Source of the DNA: Gemmatimonadota bacterium
GTDB taxonomy: Bacteria; Gemmatimonadota; Gemmatimonadetes; Gemmatimonadales; GWC2-71-9
Length of the DNA stretch: 64,000 nucleotides
Assembly: GCA_025357945.1 (NCBI GenBank)
Contig: JANYLJ010000019.1
Coordinates: 1 to 64,000 of the forward strand
Direction of reading: 5' to 3'
Positions 1 to 9,221 of this stretch are shown piece by piece (position 1 is the first letter of the stretch; the number at the start of each line of letters is the position of its first letter). The position numbers and the translations under genes were made by a program. Below the pieces are notes generated by a model, which did no database searches, was not told the origin of the DNA, and worked only from the letters and a program-made list of their open reading frames with translations.

Positions 1-1
1 G

Positions 2-565
2 GCGTTCCATATCGACGAAGCGCGGCAAGTCTTTTCGGCGGCCCAGGCTGCCGGTCTCCGCGTCAAGGCACATGTCGATCAGTTCCACGCCATCGGCGGC
101 GTGGAGTTGGCCGTGGAGTTTAACGCGCTGTCGGCCGATCACCTCGAGGCTTCCGGTGCGGCACAAATCGCCGCACTTGCCGCAAGCGATACGATCGGCG
201 TCCTCCTCCCCGGCGTCACCCTCCATCTCGGCATCCCGGCCGCTCCGGGGCGAGCGCTGATCGACGCCGGCGCCGCCGTGGCCGTGGCAACCGACCTCAA
301 CCCGGGATCGTCGCCGCTCTTCTCCACCCAATTGGCCATGGCGCTCGCGGTGCGGATCAACCGGCTCAGTGTCTGCGAGGCACTCACCGCCGCCACCGCC
401 AACGCCGCGGCGGCCCTGGGCTTGCGCGACACCGGCCGGCTGCGAGCGGGCCAGCGCGCCGACTTCATCATCACCGACTACCCCGATTGGCGCGACATCG
501 TGTACACTCTTGGGGGTACGCCGGTCGAACGAATCTACATTGGCGGCAAGGAGCTGACATTCTGA
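2..565 (+). CDS. hutI: Imidazolonepropionase, C-terminal part (5' truncated by window)
   Basis: Open from window start: AFHIDEARQVFSAAQAAGLRVKAHVDQFHAIGGVELAVEF...TDLNPGSSP...AADFIITDYPDW-type amidohydrolase C-terminus; adjacent to hutH. Confidence 0.9.
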   Translation, partial: AFHIDEARQVFSAAQAAGLRVKAHVDQFHAIGGVELAVEFNALSADHLEASGAAQIAALAASDTIGVLLPGVTLHLGIPAAPGRALIDAGAAVAVATDLNPGSSPLFSTQLAMALAVRINRLSVCEALTAATANAAAALGLRDTGRLRAGQRADFIITDYPDWRDIVYTLGGTPVERIYIGGKELTF

Positions 566-576
566 CGAACGCGGAG

Positions 577-2103
577 ATGAAACCGGTCCTGATCGGGACG
601 CTCCTCACGCTCGCCGACGTGATGCGTGTCGCGAACGACGCCGCGCCGGTGCGACTCGCCGACACCGCCCGCGAACGGGTTCTCGCCAGTCGTCGCTACA
701 TCGAGCGCGTGGTCGCCGAAGGACGCACCGTGTACGGCGTCACGACCGGGTTCGGCAAGCTCGCGAACATCCGCATTGCCCCGGCCGATGTCCAGCAACT
801 CCAGCGCAACCTGATCCGCTCGCACGCCATGGGTGTCGGTGAACCATTGTCCCAGGAAGTGGTGCGTGGCATGCTCCTCCTCCGCGCGCAGTCACTCTCC
901 CTCGGCTACAGCGGTATCCGCGTCGAAGTCGTTGAGCTCCTGCTGGCGATGCTGAATCATGGCATCCACCCGGTGATCCCGTCGCAGGGATCGGTTGGCG
1001 CGAGTGGCGATCTCGCCCCGTTGGCGCACATGGCCCTGGCACTCATCGGCGAGGGCAAGGTCGAAGTCGGGGACGCGCTTATCCCCGCAGCTGGCGCGCT
1101 CGCCGAGGTTGGCCTGACGCCGGTGACGCTCGAAGCGAAGGAGGGTCTCGCGCTCATCAACGGTACCCAGGCGATGACCGCCATTGGTGCCCTCACGGTG
1201 TTCGACGCCCTTGAGCTCGCGACGGCGGCGGATATCGCGGCGGCGATGTCGCTCGAAGCGCTCAAGGGCTCGCGGGCGCCGTTCGATCCCCGTGTGACGA
1301 TGGTGCGCAGCCACCCCGGTGCGGCCGAGACCGCCGCGAACGTGCTCGCCGTGTCGGCCAGTTCGCCCATTCACGCAGCGCATGCCGATTGTGACAAGAT
1401 CCAGGACGCCTATTCCCTCCGCTGCGTCCCGCAGGTACACGGCGCCTCCCGCGACGCCTTGCGTCACGCCGCCGAAGTGCTCACGCGCGAGATCAATGCG
1501 GTCACCGACAATCCGCTGGTCTTCGCCGACGACGACGCGGTAATCTCGGCCGGCAACTTCCATGGCCAGCCGGTCGCGCTGGTGATGGACTACGCCAAGA
1601 TCGCCGTCGCGGAACTCGCGAACATCGCTGAACGACGCATCGAACACATGATGGACCCGGCCGTGTCGGGGCTGCCAGCGTTCCTGGCCCATCAGGGCGG
1701 GCTGCACTCGGGGTTGATGATTTCGCAGTACACCGCGGCATCGCTGGTGAGTGAGAACAAGGTGCTCGCGCATCCCGCCAGCGTGGATTCAATCCCGACC
1801 AGCGCCAACCAGGAAGATCACGTCTCGATGGGCACCATCAGCGCGCGTCAGTGCGCGATGATCCTGGAAAACGCGCGTTGGGTGATCGCAATCGAGGTCC
1901 TCAGTGCCACCCAGGCGCTCGAGTTCCACAAGCCGCTTGAGGCCGGGCCCGGCGTCAGCGCCGCGGTCAACCTGGTACGCAGTGTCGTCCCGCCGCTCGA
2001 AGCCGATCGGATCATGACCGGCGATCTCGCTGCTGTACGCGACCTGATCGTCTCGCGAAGCCTGCGCGATGCGGTGGAACTTGCGGTGGGGCCGCTGCAC
2101 TGA
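577..2103 (+). CDS. hutH: Histidine ammonia-lyase
   Basis: MIO-forming motif GSVGASGDLAPLAHMAL, GTQAMTA, full length; ATG at 577 preferred over ORF start 487. Confidence 0.95.
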   Translation: MKPVLIGTLLTLADVMRVANDAAPVRLADTARERVLASRRYIERVVAEGRTVYGVTTGFGKLANIRIAPADVQQLQRNLIRSHAMGVGEPLSQEVVRGMLLLRAQSLSLGYSGIRVEVVELLLAMLNHGIHPVIPSQGSVGASGDLAPLAHMALALIGEGKVEVGDALIPAAGALAEVGLTPVTLEAKEGLALINGTQAMTAIGALTVFDALELATAADIAAAMSLEALKGSRAPFDPRVTMVRSHPGAAETAANVLAVSASSPIHAAHADCDKIQDAYSLRCVPQVHGASRDALRHAAEVLTREINAVTDNPLVFADDDAVISAGNFHGQPVALVMDYAKIAVAELANIAERRIEHMMDPAVSGLPAFLAHQGGLHSGLMISQYTAASLVSENKVLAHPASVDSIPTSANQEDHVSMGTISARQCAMILENARWVIAIEVLSATQALEFHKPLEAGPGVSAAVNLVRSVVPPLEADRIMTGDLAAVRDLIVSRSLRDAVELAVGPLH

Positions 2104-2151
2104 CCTGACCTGGCACGCCGTGTGTCCTTTGGGAGTACCGCTATCCCTCGA

Positions 2152-2769
2152 TCAATCTGGTCCGGCGGTGGTCGAACCGCCGACCGTGATCGGCCGCCAC
2201 GCAATCGCTTCCCACGCTGCATCCAGCGTGGCCAGAGCATGGGGATGGCTCGCGCTCCATTCGCGGCTCGCAACGCGCTCGGTCGCGAACGCCACCAGGG
2301 TCAGCCACACTGACGTCCAGAGTTCGACCACCCCGGCCCGCACACTCCCTTCCTGCTTGCCATGCGCGATCAGGTGTTCGAGCCCGTGTCGCAGTTCAGC
2401 GGCCGCGGCTCGCGACGGATCATCGAGCTCGCGCGTGTGCCGCCAGCCGAGGAGCAGGCGGACCCGGGCCGGATCCTTTTCGGCGCACTCCAGCCATTTT
2501 CGGCCAAGCCGGTTCAGTCGTTCGCCCACTGATCGACCGGTCCCCGAGCTCACCTCTCGCACGCCGGCGATACCCCACCGTTGCATGTCCTGGTACGCCG
2601 CATTCAATAGCGCATGCTTGCTGGGGAAATGCCGATAGATCGTGCCTTCGGCCACCCCCGCCCGCTTGGCCAGGATCGGCGTGGTGGTGGCGTGGTACCC
2701 GGTGGTGGTAAAGAGCTCCCGCGCCGCCTCGAGCAGCCGATCGCGGGTGGTTTGTCCGGCTTCCGGCAT
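2152..2769 (-). CDS. TetR/AcrR family transcriptional regulator
   Basis: N-terminal HTH: TRDRLLEAARELFTTTGYHATTTPILAKRAGVAEGTIYRHFPSKHALL. Confidence 0.9.
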   Translation of the reverse strand: MPEAGQTTRDRLLEAARELFTTTGYHATTTPILAKRAGVAEGTIYRHFPSKHALLNAAYQDMQRWGIAGVREVSSGTGRSVGERLNRLGRKWLECAEKDPARVRLLLGWRHTRELDDPSRAAAAELRHGLEHLIAHGKQEGSVRAGVVELWTSVWLTLVAFATERVASREWSASHPHALATLDAAWEAIAWRPITVGGSTTAGPD

Positions 2770-2784
2770 CGATCCTCGTGTGTT

Positions 2785-2885
2785 GTCGTCCTGAGCGAAG
2801 CGAAGGACCAGCGTGATTGCGTACACCTGACGCCCTACGGCACGGATCAGCAGTTCCGTCTACGTTGGCCCTTCGCTTCGCTCCG
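2785..2885. repeat. CHPERSEG-type repeat fragment pair (inverted)
   Basis: gtcgtcctgagcgaagcgaaggacc and inverted ccttcgcttcgctc; 14-bp perfect arms gagcgaagcgaagg 2793-2806 / 2870-2883. Confidence 0.6.
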
Positions 2886-2897
2886 GGCGAAAGATCT

Positions 2898-2918
2898 GGC
2901 TCACGGCTCACGGCTCCC
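2898..2918. repeat. Short heptanucleotide tandem repeat (ggctcac x2, ggctccc)
   Basis: ggctcac|ggctcac|ggctccc read directly. Confidence 0.6.
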
Positions 2919-2960
2919 AGCTATTTTCCCTCCGCACCTAACGCCACACCAGGGTCAATC

Positions 2961-4103
2961 ATGAAGATGCTGGTACTCGGAGCGGGCTTACAAGGCTCCG
3001 CCTGCGCATTTGATCTGCTCCAGGATCCGGAAGTCACCCAGGTCACCCTGGCGGACATCCAGCCCGAACGGATGGCCCGGTTTCTCTCCTCGCGCAATGA
3101 CCCGAAGCTCCGCCCGGTCACGCTCGACGTGACAGATCATACCGCCGTTCGCAACCTCATGGCGGGCCATGCTGCCGTGATGAGCGCACTCCCGTACTAC
3201 TTCAATGGACCGATGGCCGCCCTCGTTGTGGCAACCGGCTGCCACTTCGCCGATCTCGGTGGCAATACCCAGATCGTCATGGAGCAGAAGCAACTCGACG
3301 CCGAAGCCCACGCCAAGGGGCTGTCGATCATGCCCGACTGCGGACTCGCACCCGGCATGGTCAACATTCTCGCCGCGGAAGGAATGCGGCGCCTCGACAC
3401 GGTCGACCGGGTACGGATCTACGTCGGTGGGCTGCCGCAGCATCCCCAACCGCCGCTCAACTACCAGATCGTCTACTCGCTCGAAGGGGCGCTCGATTAT
3501 TACACCACGCCGTCATGGATCCTGCGCGACGGCAAGCGCTGCACCGTAGACGCACTGAGTGAACTCGAACAGGTGGAGTTCCCCACGCCGATCGGCACTC
3601 TCGAAGCGTTCCACACCGGTGGCGGTATTTCCACCATGCCGTTCACGTGGCAAGGGAAGGTGCGCGAAATGGAATACAAGACGCTGCGCTATCCCGGTCA
3701 CGTCGCCATCATGAAGCCGATCCGCGAGCTCGGCCTGCTCAGCCTCGACCCGTTGATGGTAAAGGGCCATCCAGTGATCCCACGCGACCTCTTCATCGCC
3801 GCGGTCTCACCCCAACTCACCAAGCCGGAAGGGCGCGATCTCGTGGCACTCCGGATCATTGTCAGCGGGGACAAGCACGGCAAACCCGCGAGCACCACCT
3901 TCGACCTGATTGATCGCTTCGACGAGGTGCATCACGTTTCGGCAATGATGCGCACCACTGGCTACTCGCTTTCGATCACCGGCCTGGTCCAGGCCCGCCG
4001 CCAGGTGATCCGCTTCGGCGTCACCACGCCCGACGAAGGAATGCCGTTTGATCGGTATGTCGACGGATTGAAGCAGCGGGGGATCGTGATCCGGGAGAGC
4101 TGA
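2961..4103 (+). CDS. Saccharopine dehydrogenase-like NAD(P)-binding protein
   Basis: MKMLVLGAGLQGSACAFDLLQ Rossmann start; saccharopine-DH C-terminal-type sequence. Confidence 0.85.
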   Translation: MKMLVLGAGLQGSACAFDLLQDPEVTQVTLADIQPERMARFLSSRNDPKLRPVTLDVTDHTAVRNLMAGHAAVMSALPYYFNGPMAALVVATGCHFADLGGNTQIVMEQKQLDAEAHAKGLSIMPDCGLAPGMVNILAAEGMRRLDTVDRVRIYVGGLPQHPQPPLNYQIVYSLEGALDYYTTPSWILRDGKRCTVDALSELEQVEFPTPIGTLEAFHTGGGISTMPFTWQGKVREMEYKTLRYPGHVAIMKPIRELGLLSLDPLMVKGHPVIPRDLFIAAVSPQLTKPEGRDLVALRIIVSGDKHGKPASTTFDLIDRFDEVHHVSAMMRTTGYSLSITGLVQARRQVIRFGVTTPDEGMPFDRYVDGLKQRGIVIRES

Positions 4104-5177
4104 TTACCAACTCCACCCACTGCTGATGTACAGTCGCGTCGCATGCTCCCCGCGCGCGACGGTCGCCGTCAGGACGGAGTTCCGCAGCAGGCGGAGTGCG
4201 ACGCCCACGCCTGGCCCGACGGTCCATTCCATCGGCGCCGCGATGCCCGGCGTGTCGGCCAGGTAGGCACAATCGCAATACGCGCGACTCGCATCAACAA
4301 ACGCGAGTACCGCAATCGCCCCACCAGGGAAGACTTTCAGGTCGTGGCGAATTTCCGCGGCAAACAGCATCATGTTCTTGTTCACGCGGGCGCCGATCGG
4401 CAGTGCGCGATTCGACTCCGGGCCGCCGCCGAGTACGAAATCGTCCTCCCATGCCGGCAGCGTGCGCACGCCATTCGTCGTCAGGTGTGAGCCAGTGCGA
4501 ATGCCCGCGCGAGCGGTAACGCGGGTGCGTTCGCCCATCGATGCCCAGCCGCTCGCGAGCGCGTACGCTCCGAGCATACTGTTCATGGACCCGATAAATG
4601 GCCCGAACTGGAGAAGCGCGCCGCGGCGCGTGTCGTATTCCCGGTCGCGCAGGTCGATGACGAGCGCGAGCCGACCACGAACCTCCGACTCGGATGTCGC
4701 CGAACTTCCGCCCACGATGACATGCGTGGCGTCGCCGCGAAGCGCGACCGACACCGGTCCCTGTATTCGTCGCGTAACCTCGACACTTGCCACCTGACGC
4801 ATCGCTGGCGTGTCGCCGCCATACATCCCTTCTTTCCCAGCCTGCACGATCACCTGCAACCGCCAGCCATCCGCCAGCCGCGGGAAATCGCCCCGCGCGC
4901 GCAGCAGCCAGGAGTCCTTGGTGGAGTATCCACCCTCCACCGCCACCTGGTCGTGCACCGACACACGGTCATCCCAGCGCGACTGCCGGAACCACACCGC
5001 CCGCGCCATCGCCATCACGCCGTCGTTCGGTGACGCCGTGACGTACGGGAAATACGACAGCCGCCGTGGGTACGGTGGCGTGGAATCCTGCGCGGTCAAC
5101 GCAAGCGGCAGAACAAGCGCTGTCATCCCGAGCAACGCGAGGGATCGGCCGGCGCGAACGAGACGATTCTTCGCCAT
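4104..5177 (-). CDS. Outer-membrane beta-barrel protein, BamA/TamA-like (surface antigen D15-type)
   Basis: Signal peptide then barrel-like repeats, GPFIGSMNSMLGAYALASGW, C-terminal LYISSGWSW. Confidence 0.6.
   Translation of the reverse strand: MAKNRLVRAGRSLALLGMTALVLPLALTAQDSTPPYPRRLSYFPYVTASPNDGVMAMARAVWFRQSRWDDRVSVHDQVAVEGGYSTKDSWLLRARGDFPRLADGWRLQVIVQAGKEGMYGGDTPAMRQVASVEVTRRIQGPVSVALRGDATHVIVGGSSATSESEVRGRLALVIDLRDREYDTRRGALLQFGPFIGSMNSMLGAYALASGWASMGERTRVTARAGIRTGSHLTTNGVRTLPAWEDDFVLGGGPESNRALPIGARVNKNMMLFAAEIRHDLKVFPGGAIAVLAFVDASRAYCDCAYLADTPGIAAPMEWTVGPGVGVALRLLRNSVLTATVARGEHATRLYISSGWSW
5122..5146. repeat. CHPERSEG-type repeat fragment inside signal-peptide coding region
   Basis: gtcatcccgagcaacgcgagggatc; minus-strand translation RSLALLGMT. 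Confidence 0.5.
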
Positions 5178-5194
5178 GCACGGGCTAACAGCCC

Positions 5195-6253
5195 TCACGA
5201 AAACAGCACGGCGCAATCTTCCGTCCGGGCGCCCTTCTCGTCACACACCGCGAACGGCGACGCCGTCATCGCCGCCGCGCCATACACGCCGGCCTTGTTC
5301 ACGGCGTAATACTGCAGCTGAAACGTGGGCCGACCATTCGGGGCAACCCATCGCGCTGGAATCATCGCCATCACCCGCTTGAGCGTCGCAAGACACGCAT
5401 CCTTGGGGTGCATGCCGCGACGCATGTTGTCCACCACCGAGAAGCCACCGCACACCAGCATGTTGCACTCCCCCAGCCCGGTCGATCCCGCCGCTCCGAC
5501 GTCGTTGTCCGTGTATTGGCCGGCACCGACGATCCCGGAGTCCCCGACCCGCCCGGGGACCTTCCACGACAGTCCGCTGGTGGTGACGATCGACGAAACG
5601 TCACCGGCCTGGTTGACCAGCATCATCGGGCAGGTGCCCGTCGTGGTCTTCACCAGCTTTTCGCTCCCCGGGACGTCGATGTAGTTATCCGTCGCGCTCA
5701 TGTTGGCTCGCCAGTGCAGCCATGCTTCGCGCGACGCCGGCGTGAGCAGGTCCTCGATCGGATATCCGTACGATGTCGCAAATCGCTGCGCATCCCGGCC
5801 GACCAGCATGATGTGGTTGGTATACTTCATGACCAGCTGCACGATCTCGCTCGGCGTCTTGATCCCTTCCAGTGCCCCCACCGCACCCGCTCGCTTGGTC
5901 GGCCCGTGCATGCACGAGGCATCGAGCTGCACGACCCCGTCGGCGTTCGGCAACCCACCGTATCCCACGGACTGATCCGTCGGATCCAGTTCCTGGATCT
6001 TGACGCCCGCCACGCCGGCGTCGAGCGTGTCGGCCCCCTGGGTCATCATGTCGACCGCCTTCGCCACGCCGCGCAAACCGTTGGAGCTGGCCACCGCACA
6101 CAGGCGCGACGGCGACCGGCGGAGCACGTACGGCGCGGCTACCGCGTGACCGGGCGCCAGCGCCGCCCCGGCGAGGGCGGCACCGGCGGCGCCGAGAAAT
6201 GAGCGGCGGGAAACGGGAGTGTCGGCCACGAAATGGCTCCGGTGGGTGATCAA
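5195..6253 (-). CDS. N4-(beta-N-acetylglucosaminyl)-L-asparaginase (Ntn hydrolase), Tat-type signal
   Basis: RRSFLG Tat motif; KVPGRVGDSGIVGAGQYTDNDVGAAGSTGLGE, Thr nucleophile in TTGTCPMMLV. Confidence 0.9.
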   Translation of the reverse strand: MITHRSHFVADTPVSRRSFLGAAGAALAGAALAPGHAVAAPYVLRRSPSRLCAVASSNGLRGVAKAVDMMTQGADTLDAGVAGVKIQELDPTDQSVGYGGLPNADGVVQLDASCMHGPTKRAGAVGALEGIKTPSEIVQLVMKYTNHIMLVGRDAQRFATSYGYPIEDLLTPASREAWLHWRANMSATDNYIDVPGSEKLVKTTTGTCPMMLVNQAGDVSSIVTTSGLSWKVPGRVGDSGIVGAGQYTDNDVGAAGSTGLGECNMLVCGGFSVVDNMRRGMHPKDACLATLKRVMAMIPARWVAPNGRPTFQLQYYAVNKAGVYGAAAMTASPFAVCDEKGARTEDCAVLFS

Positions 6254-6279
6254 GGAAGGTAAGCTAGATTTCCCCGCCC

Positions 6280-7341
6280 ATGACCGCCCGCCCCAAGCGC
6301 CTAGACCCCGCGATCTTCAATCTCCCCGTTGAACGGATGCGCGCCGGGTACTACTCCGACAAGTACTTTGTCCGCGCCCGCGAGGTCCTCAACCGGGACG
6401 GCTACAACCCCAGCGTTACCGTGCAGATCTTCGGCAAGGCCGATGCCCTGCTCGGCGGGATCGACGAAGCGATCGCGATCCTCAAGCTCTGTAGCGACGA
6501 CTGGAGCGCGCTCGACGTCAAGGCGTTGTACGACGGCGATGCCGTCGCCCCTTGGGAAGTGGTACTCGAAATCGAGGGGCCGTACGCCCACTTTGCCCAC
6601 CTCGAAACACTCTATCTCGGCGTCCTCGCCCGTCGCACGCGTGTCGGCACCAACACCCGCCGGGTGGTCGCCGCCGCCGATCCCAAGCAGATCATGTTCT
6701 TCCCGGCACGCCACGACCACTGGCTGGTGCAGACCGGCGACGGCTATGCCGCCCATATCGCCGGGGCGATCGGCGTCTCCACCGATGCCCAGGCGTCGTG
6801 GTGGGGCAGCGAAGGAATCGGCACCGTCCCGCACGGATTGATCGCTGCCTACGGCGGCGACACCGTACTCGCGTCGCGCAAGTTCCTCGAGCACATGGAC
6901 CACGACGTGCGGCTGGTGACGCTGGTCGACTTCGAAAACGACTGCGTCCGCACCTCGGTCGACCTCGCCAACGCCCTCGGCAGTTCGCTCTACGGCGTCC
7001 GCATTGATACCAGTGAAATGTTGGTGGACAAGTCCGTCATTCCGATGATGGGGCATTCCAAGCCCACCGGTGTCACGCCGCAGCTCGTCCACAATGTTCG
7101 CGACGCCCTGGATCGCGCCGGTCACCGGCAGGTCCGGATTGTGGTCTCAGGCGGGTTTACGGTGGACAAGATTCTCGATTTCGAGGCGCGTCAGGTCCCT
7201 GTGGACGCGTACGGTGTTGGTTCTTCTCTCTTTCAGGGCCGTTTCGACTTCACGGCCGACGTGGTCATGCACGCGGGAAAGCCGTGCGCAAAGGTCGGGC
7301 GGGAGTATCGCGCCAGTCCTCGACTCGAGAAAGTGGTGTGA
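6280..7341 (+). CDS. Nicotinate phosphoribosyltransferase family
   Basis: GYYSDKYFVRAREVL, FPARHDHW, VVSGGFTVDKI, GVGSSLF motifs of NAPRTase. Confidence 0.9.
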   Translation: MTARPKRLDPAIFNLPVERMRAGYYSDKYFVRAREVLNRDGYNPSVTVQIFGKADALLGGIDEAIAILKLCSDDWSALDVKALYDGDAVAPWEVVLEIEGPYAHFAHLETLYLGVLARRTRVGTNTRRVVAAADPKQIMFFPARHDHWLVQTGDGYAAHIAGAIGVSTDAQASWWGSEGIGTVPHGLIAAYGGDTVLASRKFLEHMDHDVRLVTLVDFENDCVRTSVDLANALGSSLYGVRIDTSEMLVDKSVIPMMGHSKPTGVTPQLVHNVRDALDRAGHRQVRIVVSGGFTVDKILDFEARQVPVDAYGVGSSLFQGRFDFTADVVMHAGKPCAKVGREYRASPRLEKVV

Positions 7342-7967
7342 CCACGATCTGCTGGGACATCGACACCCAGGTCGACTTCATCATGGCCGCGGGCCTGCTC
7401 GCTGTTCCGGGCGCCGACGCGATCATCCCGAATCTCCAGCGGCTCACCGACTGGGCCCACCGCTCCGGAATCCGGATCGTCGCCACCGCCGATGATCACG
7501 ACGTGGGCCACGCGGAAATCACCGATCGCCCCGACTGGAGCACCACCTTTCCGCCACATTGCATGCGCGGCACACCGGGACAGCAGAAGATCGCGGCCAC
7601 CACGCTGCGCGATCCGTTGTTGTTCCAGCCGGTGCCACTTGATGCGGGCGACGTCGCGGCAGCAGTTCGCGCTCGTCGCGGTGACATCCTGCTCAACAAG
7701 CCGGGCACCGATGTCTTTCGCTGGAACCCGAATGCTGCCACGGTGCTTGCCACGCTGGCACCCGACCGGATCATCGTCTACGGCGTCGCCACGGATTTCT
7801 GTACTCGGGCGGCGGTCACCGGGCTGGCGCGGCGGCGGCCGGAGGCCGAGCTCGTCATCGTGCGCGATGCAATTCGCGGCATCGACGATGCCGTGAGTCG
7901 CGCGCTGGTCACGGAGTGGCGGGACGCCGGGCACCTGTTGATCACCACATCGGAACTCGTCGGGTGA
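7338..7967 (+). CDS. Isochorismatase-family cysteine hydrolase (probable nicotinamidase)
   Basis: GTG start overlapping pncB stop; DIDTQVDF...LLNKPGTDVF...YGVATDFCTRAAV. Confidence 0.88.
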   Translation: MTTICWDIDTQVDFIMAAGLLAVPGADAIIPNLQRLTDWAHRSGIRIVATADDHDVGHAEITDRPDWSTTFPPHCMRGTPGQQKIAATTLRDPLLFQPVPLDAGDVAAAVRARRGDILLNKPGTDVFRWNPNAATVLATLAPDRIIVYGVATDFCTRAAVTGLARRRPEAELVIVRDAIRGIDDAVSRALVTEWRDAGHLLITTSELVG

Positions 7968-9034
7968 CGCTGACGGGACGCTTCTTCAATCCCGGACCGG
8001 TCGAGGTCGACTCCGAGGTGGCCCAGGCGATGCTTCGTCCGATGATCGGACACCGCGGACCCGAAGCCCGCGCGCTGGTCGGGCGCTTGCAGCCCGGGCT
8101 GCAGGCGCTTTTCGGCACGGCACGTCCGGTGATGCTCACCACCGGGTCCGCCACCGCAATGATGGAGGCGGCGATTCGCTCGGGGGTTCGGGATCACGTG
8201 CTCTGTATCGTGAGCGGCACCTTTGGTGAGCGCTTCGCCGATGTCGCAGAGCGGTGCGATAAGCAGGTGATTCGACTGCACGTCGCCCGCGGCGCCGTGC
8301 TCGAACCCGAGTTGCTTGAGAGGATGCTCGACGGCCCGCCGGTCGATGCGGTCACCCTGGTCCATTCGGAGACATCCACCGGTGCGCTCGCGCCCGTGGA
8401 ACAGTTGATCGCGCGCCTGCGACGCCTCGACGACGTTGTTACCATCGTCGACGCGGTCTCTTCGGTGGGAGGGATCGCGATCGAGGCCGATCGCTGGGGC
8501 GCGGACTTTCTTTTTGCCGGTTCGCAGAAGGCGATCGGCCTCCCACCCGGACTCGCCTTCGCCGTCGCCAGCGAACGCTTTGTTGAACGCGCCGGTTCGA
8601 TCGACGATCGCGGCTGCTATCTCGATGTGCTGGACCTGCTCCAGGCCGCAGAGGAGTCGCGCTTTCCGCAGACGCCAGCGCTGCCCATCGTCTATGCGCT
8701 CGAGACCCAACTCGGCCGTATCGCTCGTGAGGGACTCGCCACCCGTTTTGCGCGGCACCGCACCATGCGCGAATGCGTGGAGGCCTGGGTCGCCCGCCAC
8801 GGTCGCTGCGGCATCCTCGCCCCACCCGGCCGCCGCTCCGATACTGTCACTGCGCTCACGCTCCGCCCCGACATGGCAGCCACCACCGTGGCACGGGACC
8901 TGGCGTCGCGGGGGTGGCAGGTCGCCGTCGGCATCGACGCCGACAAGGACCAGCTCATCCGGATCGGCCACATGGGCGACGTCAGGCCAGAACAACTGGA
9001 GGAACTGCTCGCCACCATCGAGCCGCTGCTGTAG
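7964..9034 (+). CDS. Class V aminotransferase (alanine-glyoxylate/serine-pyruvate type)
   Basis: FFNPGPVEV, HRGPEA, GSQKAIGLPPGLAFA PLP-Lys region; GTGA overlap with upstream gene. Confidence 0.88.
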   Translation: MTLTGRFFNPGPVEVDSEVAQAMLRPMIGHRGPEARALVGRLQPGLQALFGTARPVMLTTGSATAMMEAAIRSGVRDHVLCIVSGTFGERFADVAERCDKQVIRLHVARGAVLEPELLERMLDGPPVDAVTLVHSETSTGALAPVEQLIARLRRLDDVVTIVDAVSSVGGIAIEADRWGADFLFAGSQKAIGLPPGLAFAVASERFVERAGSIDDRGCYLDVLDLLQAAEESRFPQTPALPIVYALETQLGRIAREGLATRFARHRTMRECVEAWVARHGRCGILAPPGRRSDTVTALTLRPDMAATTVARDLASRGWQVAVGIDADKDQLIRIGHMGDVRPEQLEELLATIEPLL

Positions 9035-9221
9035 CGGCGAAGGTGTGCTAAAGTGTTTCTGCCAAAGCGCTTACGTAACGGTAACAGAGTCGCACTGGTG
9101 CCTGTGCGCCAAGGTGCCTGCAGCGGCGTCCCTTAACGCTGGCAAGCTGAACGCGTCCTTGCACTGTGCAGGGGCTGATCCGCGGCCCCGTGCCAGTCAC
9201 CCAACTTGAGAGGTTCACCCA

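Noticed and set aside
892-1773. Long antisense ORFs opposite hutH (and similar ORFs opposite leuS 10299-12542, opposite polX 31988-33139, opposite the ECF ATPase 37073-38143, opposite GH20 48338-49648)
   Set aside because: Compositions rich in Arg/His/Gly/Asp typical of antisense frames in high-GC DNA; no recognizable domains, while the opposite strand carries clear enzymes
5580-5680. Possible loss of the catalytic HDTIG motif in the glycosylasparaginase
   Set aside because: The Thr nucleophile aligns (TTGTCPMM) by spacing to PGRVGDS; Asp-to-Gly before Thr also occurs in bacterial relatives as I recall, so not evidence of inactivity
5408-6202. 264-aa plus-strand ORF opposite the asparaginase gene
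   Set aside because: Low-information His/Arg-rich antisense frame; the minus strand encodes a clear Ntn hydrolase
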